This document shows positions 1 to 8,528 of a DNA stretch of 12,286 nt, one piece after another. Made by a program: the position numbers and the translations under genes. Location of the stretch: the NCBI GenBank assembly GCA_964545075.1, contig CAZJFS010000135.1, forward strand, positions 1-12,286. Reading direction: 5' to 3'. The stretch comes from DAOPXV01 sp035352535 (GTDB lineage: Bacteria; Muiribacteriota; UBA9980). Numbering within the stretch: the first letter of the stretch is position 1; every line of letters begins with the position of its first letter. The notes under the pieces were generated by a model. That model was not told the origin of the DNA, ran no database searches, and saw only the letters and a list, made by a program, of their open reading frames with translations.

Positions 1-16
1 TCTTCCCTTAATTAAG

Positions 17-105
17 CGGAGAGACTGAGATTTGAACTCAGGTACCCGTTTGACCAGGTAACTCGATTTCGAGTCGAGCGCTTTCGGCCACTCAGCCATC
101 TCTCC
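17..105 (-). tRNA. tRNA-Ser, anticodon CGA
   Basis: Read on the minus strand this folds as a class II tRNA. The 7-bp acceptor stem GGAGAGA/TCTCTCC (99-105 with 18-24) carries discriminator G at 17. The anticodon stem CTCGA/TCGAG encloses loop CTCGAAA, giving anticodon CGA, which reads UCG serine codons. A long variable arm (TACC/GGTA stem) and a T-arm (CTGAG/CTCAG with loop TTCAAAT) follow. The long variable arm and the G discriminator are both expected for serine. The 3' CCA is not encoded, since the next bases are CTTAA, so it must be added after transcription. The gene points away from the A2M gene and has its own promoter. Confidence 0.96.
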
Positions 106-116
106 GTATGGAAATT

Positions 117-145
117 ATATTATCAAAAGTAAGCGGAAAAGTCAA
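117..145 (-). promoter_or_regulatory. Promoter for tRNA-Ser
   Basis: On the minus strand a -35 box TTGACT (140-145) lies 17 nt from TAATAT (117-122). An overlapping TATAAT (114-119) is also present but would need a 20-nt spacer. Either would start transcription within a few bases of the tRNA 5' end at 105, as expected for a tRNA with a very short leader. Which hexamer is the real -10 is uncertain. Confidence 0.6.
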
Positions 146-153
146 ATATTTTC

Positions 154-182
154 TTGGCGTTAAATAAGCGCTCTGATATAAT
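154..182 (+). promoter_or_regulatory. Sigma70-type promoter for the A2M gene
   Basis: The -35 box TTGGCG (154-159) is followed by a 17-nt spacer and a perfect -10 TATAAT (177-182). An extended -10 TG lies at 174-175, giving TGATATAAT. Transcription is expected to start near 189, leaving a leader of roughly 38 nt before the ATG at 227. This promoter is divergent from the tRNA-Ser promoter and shares the same spacer. Confidence 0.75.
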
Positions 183-226
183 GATATCCACGGACATTTT
201 TTATATTTTGAAAAGAGGCTGAATTG

Positions 227-3200
227 ATGAAAAAATATAGTTTTGCGGTTATTATCCTGATTTTCGCTTTTTTCGGCCTTTTGCCGGGCTCGCCGGCCTT
301 TGCCGGAGCGGACCGCGGTTTTGAAAAACTCTGGAAGTCCTATGAAAATCTTGTAAACGCCGACAAGTACAAAAAGGCTGAAACGGTACTCGACGAAATT
401 TATAACAAGGCGTTAAAATATGAAAATCACGCCATGGCGGCAAGAGTCTTCTTTTTGAGAACATTCCGCGAGCCGAAAGGTTTTTCTGACAAGATCTCAA
501 AACTCGAAAAATACTCCCTGAACGCGCCGGGCGGGATGGGCCCCATAGCGAAAGCGTTTATCGCTAAATTATGCTGCTGCTTTTCAGGTGATTTCGGCGG
601 CCGGCTTTATAACCGCAGGCCCGTTCCGGACGGCCGGACATTCAGCATCGAAACATGCAACGCCGCTTCGTTTTTCAAATACGTTCACGACATATACTCA
701 AAATTGTTATCCGACGACGCGTGCAGGAATATTAAAATGTCTGAATATAAGGATATCCTGACGCCCGGAAACGTTTTCCCGTTCGGGGATAAAACGCTCT
801 ACGACATGTTCGTCTGGCAGACGCTGGATTTTTATTCGTCTAATATTGTTTTTTTCGCATATTCAACGGACGCCTTCGAGATCAATGCCAGTTCGTTCGC
901 ATTCGCTCCAGCGGATGAATTTCTGGCTTATGAAATAGGCATCGTTTCAGACAGGTCCATCAAGCTCTTGTCGATAAAACTCATTCAGAACGCCATGAAA
1001 TATCATAAAATGAATAATAACACTGAAACCTTCATTGAAAGCGACATCAGACGCTTAAACCATTTAAAACATATATCGGGCGGAAATGTCTCTGAAACCT
1101 ACCAAAAACGCCTGCGAGAGATAATAGACGGACATCCGGGTTCGGACCATACCACGGTGGCGCTCTTCTATCTGGCGCTCGAACGTTATAAGAACGAGGA
1201 CCTCGCGGGCGCGATGAACCTGGCCGCCGAAGGCGTTAAAAAGTTTCCCAAATCGCAGGGAGCGAGTTTCTGCCGCGCGCTTATAAATAAGATCAACGAA
1301 AAAAGTTATTGCGCCAAGAACGAAGAATCCTTCCACTCCAGCCGCCACCCGGAGATATTACTCAAGTACAAAAATATTGAAAAGATCTATTTAAAGATCT
1401 TCAAATGTAACGACGACTTTAACGCGTATTTTGATTACGGCCGGCGCCGGGGCGACAATAAAAAATACGATATGCTGCGCGGGGAATCCGCTGAAATATT
1501 CGTTAAAACTAATAAAGAATCACTATATAAGACAATCGATCTCGAACCGGCGACCGACTACAAGCTCGCTGAAAAAACGATAGAACTTCCGCTTCTCGAA
1601 CCGGGTTACTACAGATATTTCGCCAGCGTCAGACAAGATTTTTCGACCAGCGAGAATTCGATCCGGCAGGGTGTTTTTCACGTCAGCGATATCGCGATGT
1701 TGAACTGGAAAGGCGAACATTCCGTGGAAGGCGTGGCTGTCGATTCCGAATCGGGCGAGCCGCGAAAAGACGTCAGGGTAGATATGCATAAATGCAAATT
1801 CGCGACCAATGAAATACTCATATCAACCGGAATGGAGACTCTGCGCACGGACGCGGAAGGATATTTTTCACGCGATTTCGGTTATGAAGAATTCGGTTAT
1901 TTAAGGTTTGAAGCGTCAGACGATATCGGTTCGAGATATCTGCAGGAAAGGTATTTTTCGACGTATTTTTTCCACGCCACGCGCCCGGAAAAGGTCTTTA
2001 TTTTTACCGACCGGGCCATATACAGACCGGGCCAGCGAATAAACTTCAAGATAATTTCATGCCGCGCGGACCCCGGCAAGGACGGACCCGCGGCATCGGA
2101 TACCGGCGAGATCGAAGTTAAATTTTACGGCCCCAACGACAGAGTGATCGAGACGGCGCGTTTAAAACCGAACGAATTCGGGTCGGCTTCAGGCTTTTTC
2201 ACCGCGCCGGAAAACAAACTGAACGGGCAGATAAAAATCACGGCGTCGAACGGCAACGGTGGATATAAATCATGTTATTTCAGGATAGAAGAATACAAGC
2301 GGCCGCAATTTCGCGTAACGCTGGCCAAACCTGAAAAGCCGGTCGATATAAGCGAAAACCTATCCGTCAAAGGCGTCGTCGCGGCATATAACGACGTTCC
2401 GGTGCAGGAGGCCGTTGTAAAATACAGGGTCATATTAAAACCGGTCACGCGCGAAAACGAAGAGATCTATAAAAAATACGGAAAGAATATAAACAAAAAT
2501 ATTTCCAGGGAAGTTGCATCGGGAAGCCTGATCACGGATCATGGCGGAAAATTCGAAATTAAGGCGGATTCGACGCTTTTCAAAACTTTTCTGACCGATT
2601 GCGGCCTTGAATACGCAAATTGTTCGATCATAGCCGACGCCACCGACAAATCGGGCGAAACCAGATCGGCCGCCGTCGATTTCATTATAGGGACCAGGCC
2701 TTACGAAATATCCGTAAGCGCTCCGAAATGGACGAGCGAAAATGACACTTTCGAAATAAGAGTGGAAGCTAAAAACCTTTCCGGCTCAATAATAACCGCC
2801 GAATGCGAACTCGAGTTATACGAACTCGATCAGCCGCAAAAGCCTTTCAGAAAAGGATACGGCCTGGAACCCGGCGTAAAAATGATCGAAAGATACACCC
2901 GTGAATATGATAAAAAAGGAATCACCGGCGGTATTTATTCTTCATACGACCCCGCGCTGTGGCCGGCTAAAAAATTGATATCCGTTAAAAAGATCGGCGC
3001 GGGCGAAAACGGCCGGGCCGAAATAAAATTAGGGCGCGGAGTTTATAAAGCGGCGATCTATTCGAAGTATAAAGAAAAAAGATATTACGAACAGTCGGCG
3101 GCGCTCGTGGTATTTAATGAAAACAACCGCAAATTCAACGTCATGGTCCCGTCTTACTTCGCGCCTGAAAAAACGTCCATGGAACCCGGCAGCGTGTTCA

Positions 3201-6200
3201 GGGCTTTCTTGGGCACAGGCTACGAAGGCGGAATGGCGCTGATCCGGATAACGAAAGACGGCAGAACTATTAAAAGATACTGGACCAAAAAAGGCGACAC
3301 GGCGCATCTTTTAAACTTCGCTGTCGGCCGGGAAATGCGCGGCGGTTTCACCGTAACGGCGGATCTTGTCCGTGAAAACCGCTGTTATAGTGAAAAAATA
3401 ACCGTCGACGTGCCGTGGACCGATAAAAAACTGGATATCAGGCTTGAAACTTTTCGCGACAGGATCGAACCCGGCATAGCCGAAAAATGGAAATTGGCCG
3501 TTAAGCGCGCGGATAATTCCATCACCGGAGCCGTTGAATTGCTGGCTTCGATGTACGACGAATCGCTGGACGAATTCACGCCTCACGCATGGGAAAAATT
3601 ATTCGACGAAATATTTAAAAAGGAAAATGACGACACGAACAGGTATTATACAAATTCAATAAAATTAAGCTCATATGATATGTATAAGCCTGACGGCGCC
3701 CTGAACAAGGACGATCGCACGGAAGATCTTTACTTCGAGGGCTATTTCGATGAAATATTCAGACACTCTTATTTACACGGGCTTACGCGCGGAAGGTTGA
3801 TCTGTAATACCATCTCCGACGTCGGACCGGCCGATATATCAGCCGATCCCGATATAGCCGCGCGCCTTCAAGAGATGCATGAAAGAATGGCGGAAGGGTT
3901 CGATAGAAATCCTTCACCCGGAGAAATAAAAGATAAGATCATCAATAGCGGACCGGACGAAAGGCGCGGCATCGTTCACGCCGTCAGGAAAAACTTCAAT
4001 GAAACCGCCTTTTTCATGCCTCATCTCAGATCGGAAAGCGGCGAAATAACCATAGAATTCACGCCGCCGGATTCGACCACGGGCTGGAAATTCATGGGAC
4101 TCGCCCATGGAAAAGACCTTTCCACTGGTTACATTGAAAAGCACATAGCTTCACAAAAAAAATTAATGGTCGCGCCCCTGTTGCCGCGATTTTTAAGTTC
4201 GGGAACGACCGTCGAAACAGGCATTTGCGCGACAAATATTTCAAGCGATGATATCACGGGCGAAATATCGCTGGATATAGTTTCGGCCACCTGTGAAATC
4301 GATTTAAATGAAACATTCAAAAATTCAGGCCATACACAAAAAATGAATTTAAAACCCGGCCGTTCGGAAACATTCTACTTCAAAATGTTCGTGCCGGAAG
4401 GTTTTGACGCAGTAAAAATAAAAACGGCGGCCGTTTCACAAAAATACGGCGACGCCGAACAGCATTTAATTCCGGTCCTTTCATCGAAGATCACGCTCGT
4501 CGAATCGACGCCAATTTATTTAAAAGGTCCGTGCGACAAATCTTTCAAAATCGATAATATCAACGAAAGCTCCTCCCTCACAATACAGGCCGTTTCAAAT
4601 CCCGCCTGGTATTCGGTCATGGCGCTTCCGTATCTTATCGAGTATCCGCACGGCTGCTGCGAACAGATATTCAATAAATATTACGCCAATAAAATAGCGC
4701 TGCATATAATCAAAACAAGACCGGAGATCGCCGGCGCGATAAGATCGTGGAGAGACGGCGGAACTTTGAATTCAGAACTCGAAAAAAACGCCGGATTGAA
4801 AAGCGTCACGCTCGAAGAAACCACGTGGGTCAACGCCTCCGAAAAAAAGGCCGATTCGCGCGCGACGCTCGTGAGGCTTTTAGACTCCGGAAGGCTCGAA
4901 GAACAAATAGAAGAAAATTTCAATAAATTCATAAACATGAGAAATTCCAACGGTTTATGGCCGTGGTTCCCCGGCATGGAAGATAATATTTACATAACGC
5001 TGCATATTTACGCCGGTTTCGGAAAATTAAACAAAATCGGCGTAAATGACGATTTCAAGTCCTACGCCGAATGGACTACGGACAGGCTTGACGAATGGGT
5101 CAAAAATTCATACGAAGACGCGATCAAAAATAAGGCGCCAAAAAAGGACCGCCTGAGCTGGATGATCGAAAAGTATTTATACGCCAGAAGTTTTTTCACG
5201 GGCAGATTTCCTTATAAACCTGAATTAAAGCCAATTATCGCGTATTATTTAGACCTGGCCATAAAACGATGGGCGGACGGTAAAAATTCACCCGAAAGCT
5301 CCGCAATCCTCGCTCTGACGCTTTTCAGAAACGGCGATACTAAAAACGCGCGAAAAATAATGGACGAACTGAAAAAAGCCGGAAGAATCGATAAAGACCG
5401 CGGAATGAGCTGGGATTATAAACGCGGATATATGAGGAACAAAATAGAAAGCCAGGCGGCGATCATTGAAGCGTTAGACGAAATATGCGGCGACTCCGAA
5501 GCCGTCGAACTGTCAAAACTCTGGCTGATCAATCAGAAGCGGGCGGCCGATTTCGACACGACCATCGCGACGGCCGACGCCATAACCGCCATACTTTTAA
5601 ACGGCCGAAACAGCCTTGAAAACGGCGCGCGGCATGAAATAACCGTCGGAAATGAAAAGCTCGAACCTGATAAAACTGAAGCCGGAACGGGATTTTACGA
5701 AAAAAACATAGGATCGCCAAAGTTCGGACCCGGCGGCGGAACCGTCAGCGTAAAAATAATAAACGACGGAACTTTCTGGGGAAGCGTCCACCATAAATTC
5801 ACCGCCGATTCAACTGAATTAAAAAGCCGCGGAACGGGCGACATAAATATAGTTAAAAAATTATACATCAACGACCGCGGCGAAACGCTCCATGAAATAT
5901 CTGACAGATCGGCCGTTTTACCATCGCCGGGCGACACGGTCCGGGTCCGTCTTGAAATTTCAGCGGGGACCGATATGGACTTCGTTTTCGTCAAAGACAT
6001 GTTTGCCGGCACTTTCGAGCCGGTGTCGGTCCTTTCCGGATATGAATACGGAAACGGTCTGGGATACTATGTCTCGATGAAGGACGCGTCGGCTAATTTT
6101 TTCATAGACCATCTTCCGGCCGGAGACCATCTCATCGAATACGACCTGCGCGTCCAGCGGCGCGGTTTCTATAGAAGCGAGGCGGCTTCGGTCGAGTGCA

Positions 6201-6256
6201 TGTACGCGCCCGAATTCAAGGCGCATTCGGCGAGCTTTATATTTATAGTGAAATGA
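227..6256 (+). CDS. Exported alpha-2-macroglobulin family protein with thioester domain
   Basis: This 2009-residue protein is a bacterial A2M of the long type. Proteins of this family are thought to trap attacking proteases, which cut a bait region and expose a thioester that bonds covalently to them. Start: ATG 227 has GAGG (215-218) 8 nt upstream; a TTG at 224 is spaced less well. Visible parts: a signal peptide ending AFA|GA (about residue 26) without a lipobox cysteine, so periplasmic or secreted; a helical, TPR-like N-terminal part (a clear repeat near 305-355); a carboxypeptidase-regulatory/MG-like segment (about 495-570); an MG2 signature FTDRAIYRPG (593-602); a charged bait-like stretch (about 1115-1250); the A2M signature RKNFNETAFF (1254-1263); a helical thioester domain (about 1445-1800) with C1477-C-E-Q1480; and a terminal MG10-like domain (1872-2009). 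All key thioester residues are present. It is a single-gene unit, and no pbpC, the usual partner in Proteobacteria, is visible. Family call is firm; the physiological target is inferred. Confidence 0.93.
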   Translation: MKKYSFAVIILIFAFFGLLPGSPAFAGADRGFEKLWKSYENLVNADKYKKAETVLDEIYNKALKYENHAMAARVFFLRTFREPKGFSDKISKLEKYSLNAPGGMGPIAKAFIAKLCCCFSGDFGGRLYNRRPVPDGRTFSIETCNAASFFKYVHDIYSKLLSDDACRNIKMSEYKDILTPGNVFPFGDKTLYDMFVWQTLDFYSSNIVFFAYSTDAFEINASSFAFAPADEFLAYEIGIVSDRSIKLLSIKLIQNAMKYHKMNNNTETFIESDIRRLNHLKHISGGNVSETYQKRLREIIDGHPGSDHTTVALFYLALERYKNEDLAGAMNLAAEGVKKFPKSQGASFCRALINKINEKSYCAKNEESFHSSRHPEILLKYKNIEKIYLKIFKCNDDFNAYFDYGRRRGDNKKYDMLRGESAEIFVKTNKESLYKTIDLEPATDYKLAEKTIELPLLEPGYYRYFASVRQDFSTSENSIRQGVFHVSDIAMLNWKGEHSVEGVAVDSESGEPRKDVRVDMHKCKFATNEILISTGMETLRTDAEGYFSRDFGYEEFGYLRFEASDDIGSRYLQERYFSTYFFHATRPEKVFIFTDRAIYRPGQRINFKIISCRADPGKDGPAASDTGEIEVKFYGPNDRVIETARLKPNEFGSASGFFTAPENKLNGQIKITASNGNGGYKSCYFRIEEYKRPQFRVTLAKPEKPVDISENLSVKGVVAAYNDVPVQEAVVKYRVILKPVTRENEEIYKKYGKNINKNISREVASGSLITDHGGKFEIKADSTLFKTFLTDCGLEYANCSIIADATDKSGETRSAAVDFIIGTRPYEISVSAPKWTSENDTFEIRVEAKNLSGSIITAECELELYELDQPQKPFRKGYGLEPGVKMIERYTREYDKKGITGGIYSSYDPALWPAKKLISVKKIGAGENGRAEIKLGRGVYKAAIYSKYKEKRYYEQSAALVVFNENNRKFNVMVPSYFAPEKTSMEPGSVFRAFLGTGYEGGMALIRITKDGRTIKRYWTKKGDTAHLLNFAVGREMRGGFTVTADLVRENRCYSEKITVDVPWTDKKLDIRLETFRDRIEPGIAEKWKLAVKRADNSITGAVELLASMYDESLDEFTPHAWEKLFDEIFKKENDDTNRYYTNSIKLSSYDMYKPDGALNKDDRTEDLYFEGYFDEIFRHSYLHGLTRGRLICNTISDVGPADISADPDIAARLQEMHERMAEGFDRNPSPGEIKDKIINSGPDERRGIVHAVRKNFNETAFFMPHLRSESGEITIEFTPPDSTTGWKFMGLAHGKDLSTGYIEKHIASQKKLMVAPLLPRFLSSGTTVETGICATNISSDDITGEISLDIVSATCEIDLNETFKNSGHTQKMNLKPGRSETFYFKMFVPEGFDAVKIKTAAVSQKYGDAEQHLIPVLSSKITLVESTPIYLKGPCDKSFKIDNINESSSLTIQAVSNPAWYSVMALPYLIEYPHGCCEQIFNKYYANKIALHIIKTRPEIAGAIRSWRDGGTLNSELEKNAGLKSVTLEETTWVNASEKKADSRATLVRLLDSGRLEEQIEENFNKFINMRNSNGLWPWFPGMEDNIYITLHIYAGFGKLNKIGVNDDFKSYAEWTTDRLDEWVKNSYEDAIKNKAPKKDRLSWMIEKYLYARSFFTGRFPYKPELKPIIAYYLDLAIKRWADGKNSPESSAILALTLFRNGDTKNARKIMDELKKAGRIDKDRGMSWDYKRGYMRNKIESQAAIIEALDEICGDSEAVELSKLWLINQKRAADFDTTIATADAITAILLNGRNSLENGARHEITVGNEKLEPDKTEAGTGFYEKNIGSPKFGPGGGTVSVKIINDGTFWGSVHHKFTADSTELKSRGTGDINIVKKLYINDRGETLHEISDRSAVLPSPGDTVRVRLEISAGTDMDFVFVKDMFAGTFEPVSVLSGYEYGNGLGYYVSMKDASANFFIDHLPAGDHLIEYDLRVQRRGFYRSEAASVECMYAPEFKAHSASFIFIVK

Positions 6257-6393
6257 AAAATAATGCAACGTCTGTTATACCTTCAAGGTTATTGCGCCAC
6301 ATTATTTTTGGTGAATGATCGTAAATTATAAACCCTGACAATTATTATCAATCCGGCCGCAAGCGTCATTCCGTCAAAGGATGGACTATAAAT

Positions 6394-6434
6394 AAAAAAA
6401 CCGGGCCAGCATTTTAAGCCAGCCCGGTTTTTTT
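6394..6434. terminator. Bidirectional intrinsic terminator between convergent genes
   Basis: A perfect 13-bp inverted repeat pairs AAAAAAACCGGGC (6394-6406) with GCCCGGTTTTTTT (6422-6434) around a 15-nt loop. The GC core of six pairs is flanked by seven T on the plus strand and seven A (T on the minus strand). It can therefore end both the A2M transcript (stop at 6256) and the convergent barrel gene (stop at 6538). The remaining sequence from 6257 to 6537 shows no convincing gene. Confidence 0.93.
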
Positions 6435-6537
6435 ATTTTATTATATGTTTCTTTTGAAACTATTCTAAGGTTATCTATCGTTTTGTATCCTAGTTACCTT
6501 ATCTTTTCTGTGTTATCCGCACTCTCCGTTCTTGTGA

Positions 6538-7845
6538 TTAGAAAAGGTACGTCGCGCCCATAACGAATTTGAAATTATAACCGTATTCCTGATCGTTATA
6601 AAACGACACTGGAAGCGCCGCGTCTATTACAAGGTCGCGATTTATACGGGTTCTGATGCCGGGCGTGAAATCGAGTTTGGTGCCCATCGAGCCCCAGTTC
6701 TCGCCGTTTAATTCGAAACTGAGCGTCAGATCGTCGGATTTCGAAAAATCAACGCCGACGTTATAATAGAATTTGTCATCGACATAAAGCAGTTGACCGG
6801 CCGTCGACGATTTTGGATCGCCCGTTGAAACATAACCGAGGTTTATGTGAACGTTAGCCGAACTGAGTTTCTGTGACAGGCACGCGAAAACGTCATAATC
6901 GGCTTCGCCCGTCGCGCCCATGACATACATCGTCTTTTTATCCGCCGTCGGAAATTTAGCGCCCCAGCCTATAGCGAGCGACGTCGGCGACTCCACCTGC
7001 ATGGGAAGCTTGTATTTCATTCTCATGCTGATATCGCCCATGCCGGAACCGCTGTCGTTCTGAGGATTCATCGACGAGCTGTTGATCTTCCAGGACTGTC
7101 CCGGAAATACGAAGCCCAATTCAAAGTTATCGAGAGCGCCGACGGTGACATTTATCGGAAAATAGAACTGCTGCGCGTATTCGTCGTTCAAAAACGATAT
7201 TTTATTATCATTTTGCTTCGATATCTGGTTATAGACGATATGGCCGCCTATGTTGAATTGCCCTTTTTTGAGGGTGTACGCCGTCTGCGTGTAGAAAAGG
7301 CCGGTAGTGCCGAGAAGGCTCGATGACAAAACGCCTGGATAATATAATTTTTCATCGCGGGCCCTTATCTTTTTAACGTCCGAATCGTCCTCGCTATAAA
7401 GGTTTCCACCATATAACTCGTCGACGGAAAGCACTTCGGTGCCTTTGCCGTCCTTAGATTTCGATTTTGTTTTTGAATCAGCTTTTTTAGATTTATTTTT
7501 AGACGCGTCGGAAGCGGTCTTGGCATCTCCGCCAGTCGTATTTTCAGCTATAAGTATGGTGTCGGCGAGCATCTCGTCGGCGCTTTTATCCGCTGAAGTT
7601 TTATCGGCCGGAGTCGGCTTCACTTCGGGGTAAATTTTTTCCTTACCCTTCTTTTTAAATGTGTTATCAGTATTTTTGTTCATGATCTTTTTGATCATAT
7701 CGTTTGAAAAGCCGGAATCGCGAAGCTGATCCTCCACGACGTCACCCGACGCTAAAACGGGCGGCGCGCAAAAAAAGATCACCCCAAGAGCGGCTGTTAA
7801 GATCCAAAAAGCGCTTTTTTTCAAGGCACGGCTTTTAGTCGGCAT
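6538..7845 (-). CDS. Outer-membrane beta-barrel protein, function unknown
   Basis: This 435-residue protein has a basic N-terminus, a hydrophobic signal segment (about 12-29) and a likely cleavage site after VLA (30-32). C26 is preceded by FF, so it is not a good lipobox. Residues 33-60 look helical. Residues about 80-135 form a low-complexity Lys/Ser/Asp/Thr linker. From about 170 onward there are alternating polar/hydrophobic strands with Gly and aromatic residues, for example GQFNIGGHIVY (195-205) and GDISMRMKYKL (270-280). The chain ends YLF with a terminal Phe, the usual mark of outer-membrane barrels handled by BamA. The barrel resembles generic transporter-like or phenol-degradation-type outer-membrane families; the substrate cannot be told. 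ATG 7845 follows a purine-rich tract with GGGA 5 nt upstream. It converges on the A2M gene and shares its terminator. Confidence 0.85.
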   Translation of the reverse strand: MPTKSRALKKSAFWILTAALGVIFFCAPPVLASGDVVEDQLRDSGFSNDMIKKIMNKNTDNTFKKKGKEKIYPEVKPTPADKTSADKSADEMLADTILIAENTTGGDAKTASDASKNKSKKADSKTKSKSKDGKGTEVLSVDELYGGNLYSEDDSDVKKIRARDEKLYYPGVLSSSLLGTTGLFYTQTAYTLKKGQFNIGGHIVYNQISKQNDNKISFLNDEYAQQFYFPINVTVGALDNFELGFVFPGQSWKINSSSMNPQNDSGSGMGDISMRMKYKLPMQVESPTSLAIGWGAKFPTADKKTMYVMGATGEADYDVFACLSQKLSSANVHINLGYVSTGDPKSSTAGQLLYVDDKFYYNVGVDFSKSDDLTLSFELNGENWGSMGTKLDFTPGIRTRINRDLVIDAALPVSFYNDQEYGYNFKFVMGATYLF

Positions 7846-7890
7846 TTTCTTCCCTTTCCTTTACTTCGTCTATTAATTAATTTTCGCCAA

Positions 7891-7917
7891 ATGATAAAAC
7901 AAATGAAATTTTCACAA
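7891..7917 (-). promoter_or_regulatory. Possible promoter for the barrel gene
   Basis: On the minus strand TTGTGA (7912-7917) and TATCAT (7891-7896) are separated by 15 nt, shorter than the ideal 17. They sit about 45 nt upstream of the ATG at 7845, in the 132-nt gap between the small upstream gene and the barrel gene. The gap has no hairpin terminator, so readthrough from the upstream gene is also possible. Confidence 0.3.
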
Positions 7918-7977
7918 TTAATTAACATGATTATCGGTAGGGAAATAAAAAAATTTATACCGCTCACCTTGAATTTT

Positions 7978-8229
7978 TTAACCGTTCTTGCCTTCCTTGA
8001 GGTCTTGCTGCATCCTTAAATTCAACCCTATCATGGATTCCAGGACAGATATCGCGCGTATCCTCGAAGGCTCGGCGTACCCCACGCTGAAATTGCTTCG
8101 AAATGCCCTGTACTGGGCCTCGCTCATCAACCTTATCATCTTAAGTTCATGCTTATGAAAATTCAGGGCCTTTTTAAGGTCCTCCATCGTCAGTTCTTTT
8201 TCTTCAGTATGTTTAGTTATAGCAATCAC
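7978..8229 (-). CDS. Small helical protein of unknown function
   Basis: I do not recognise this 83-residue protein. It is highly charged, has no signal peptide or membrane segment, and appears mostly alpha-helical: a Lys/Glu/His-rich first half (residues about 8-35), then a segment with FRSNFSVGYAEPSRIRAISV (about 43-62) and a C-terminal helix rich in Met and Leu. It is probably cytoplasmic. The start is uncertain. GTG 8229 has a good GGAG (8232-8235) but only 2 nt away, while ATG 8187 would give 69 residues with a weak purine-rich upstream region. It lies 132 nt upstream of the barrel gene on the same strand and might be co-transcribed with it. It could be a small regulator or adaptor, but nothing in the sequence shows this. 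Confidence 0.65.
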   Translation of the reverse strand: MIAITKHTEEKELTMEDLKKALNFHKHELKMIRLMSEAQYRAFRSNFSVGYAEPSRIRAISVLESMIGLNLRMQQDLKEGKNG

Positions 8230-8528
8230 TTCTCCAATATAATTTTTTTCTTTTTATTTAAAACTCTTATATTTCAATATTTTATTTTTTTGCCTCGCTG
8301 CGATATCCAATACGGTTTTCCCTGAAAATTATTCAAAGTCGATCAAAGAGCCGTACTAAAAATGAAGGACATAATTATTATATTATTAATATGTGATTCT
8401 TTCAATACGAAAATAAAAAATTATCAAAAAATAATGAAAATTAACGATTTGAGGTTAATCTTTACCGCCATGAATTCCGATAATTAATTCATAGACAAAA
8501 AATCTTTCAAAAACGGAGGAATTCAAGA
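8230..8528. other. AT-rich divergent intergenic spacer
   Basis: This stretch separates the minus-strand small gene (start 8229) from the plus-strand zinc-ribbon gene (start 8529) and must hold promoters for both. It is very AT-rich with many A and T runs, so hexamer matches are easy to find but none has convincing spacing. A 7-bp inverted repeat ATGAATT/AATTCAT (8470-8476 and 8486-8492) lies in the probable leader of the zinc-ribbon gene. The only unambiguous signal is the Shine-Dalgarno GGAGGA at 8515-8520. No tRNA or other known RNA family was recognised. Confidence 0.6.

Noticed and set aside
17..105. tRNA-Ser as an attachment site for an integrated element
   Set aside because: No integrase and no repeat of the tRNA 3' end are seen in the window, and the tRNA 3' side faces the window edge.
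224..226. TTG start one codon upstream of the A2M ATG
   Set aside because: It is only 5 nt from GAGG, while the ATG at 227 has 8-nt spacing and is the stronger codon.
5695..6268. Long minus-strand open frames antisense to the A2M 3' end
   Set aside because: They mirror the codon pattern of the A2M gene, lack ribosome sites and show no protein-like motifs.
6267..6335. Short 22-codon frame after the A2M stop
   Set aside because: There is no ribosome site or recognisable motif, and it lies in the 3' untranslated region before the terminator.
6447..6460. Small hairpin GTTTC-TTTT-GAAAC
   Set aside because: A 5-bp AT-rich stem next to a far stronger terminator; likely chance.
7439..7633. Plus-strand frame opposite the barrel protein linker
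   Set aside because: Its Ser/Ala/Phe-rich composition is the antisense image of the Lys/Ser/Asp linker, and it has no ribosome site.
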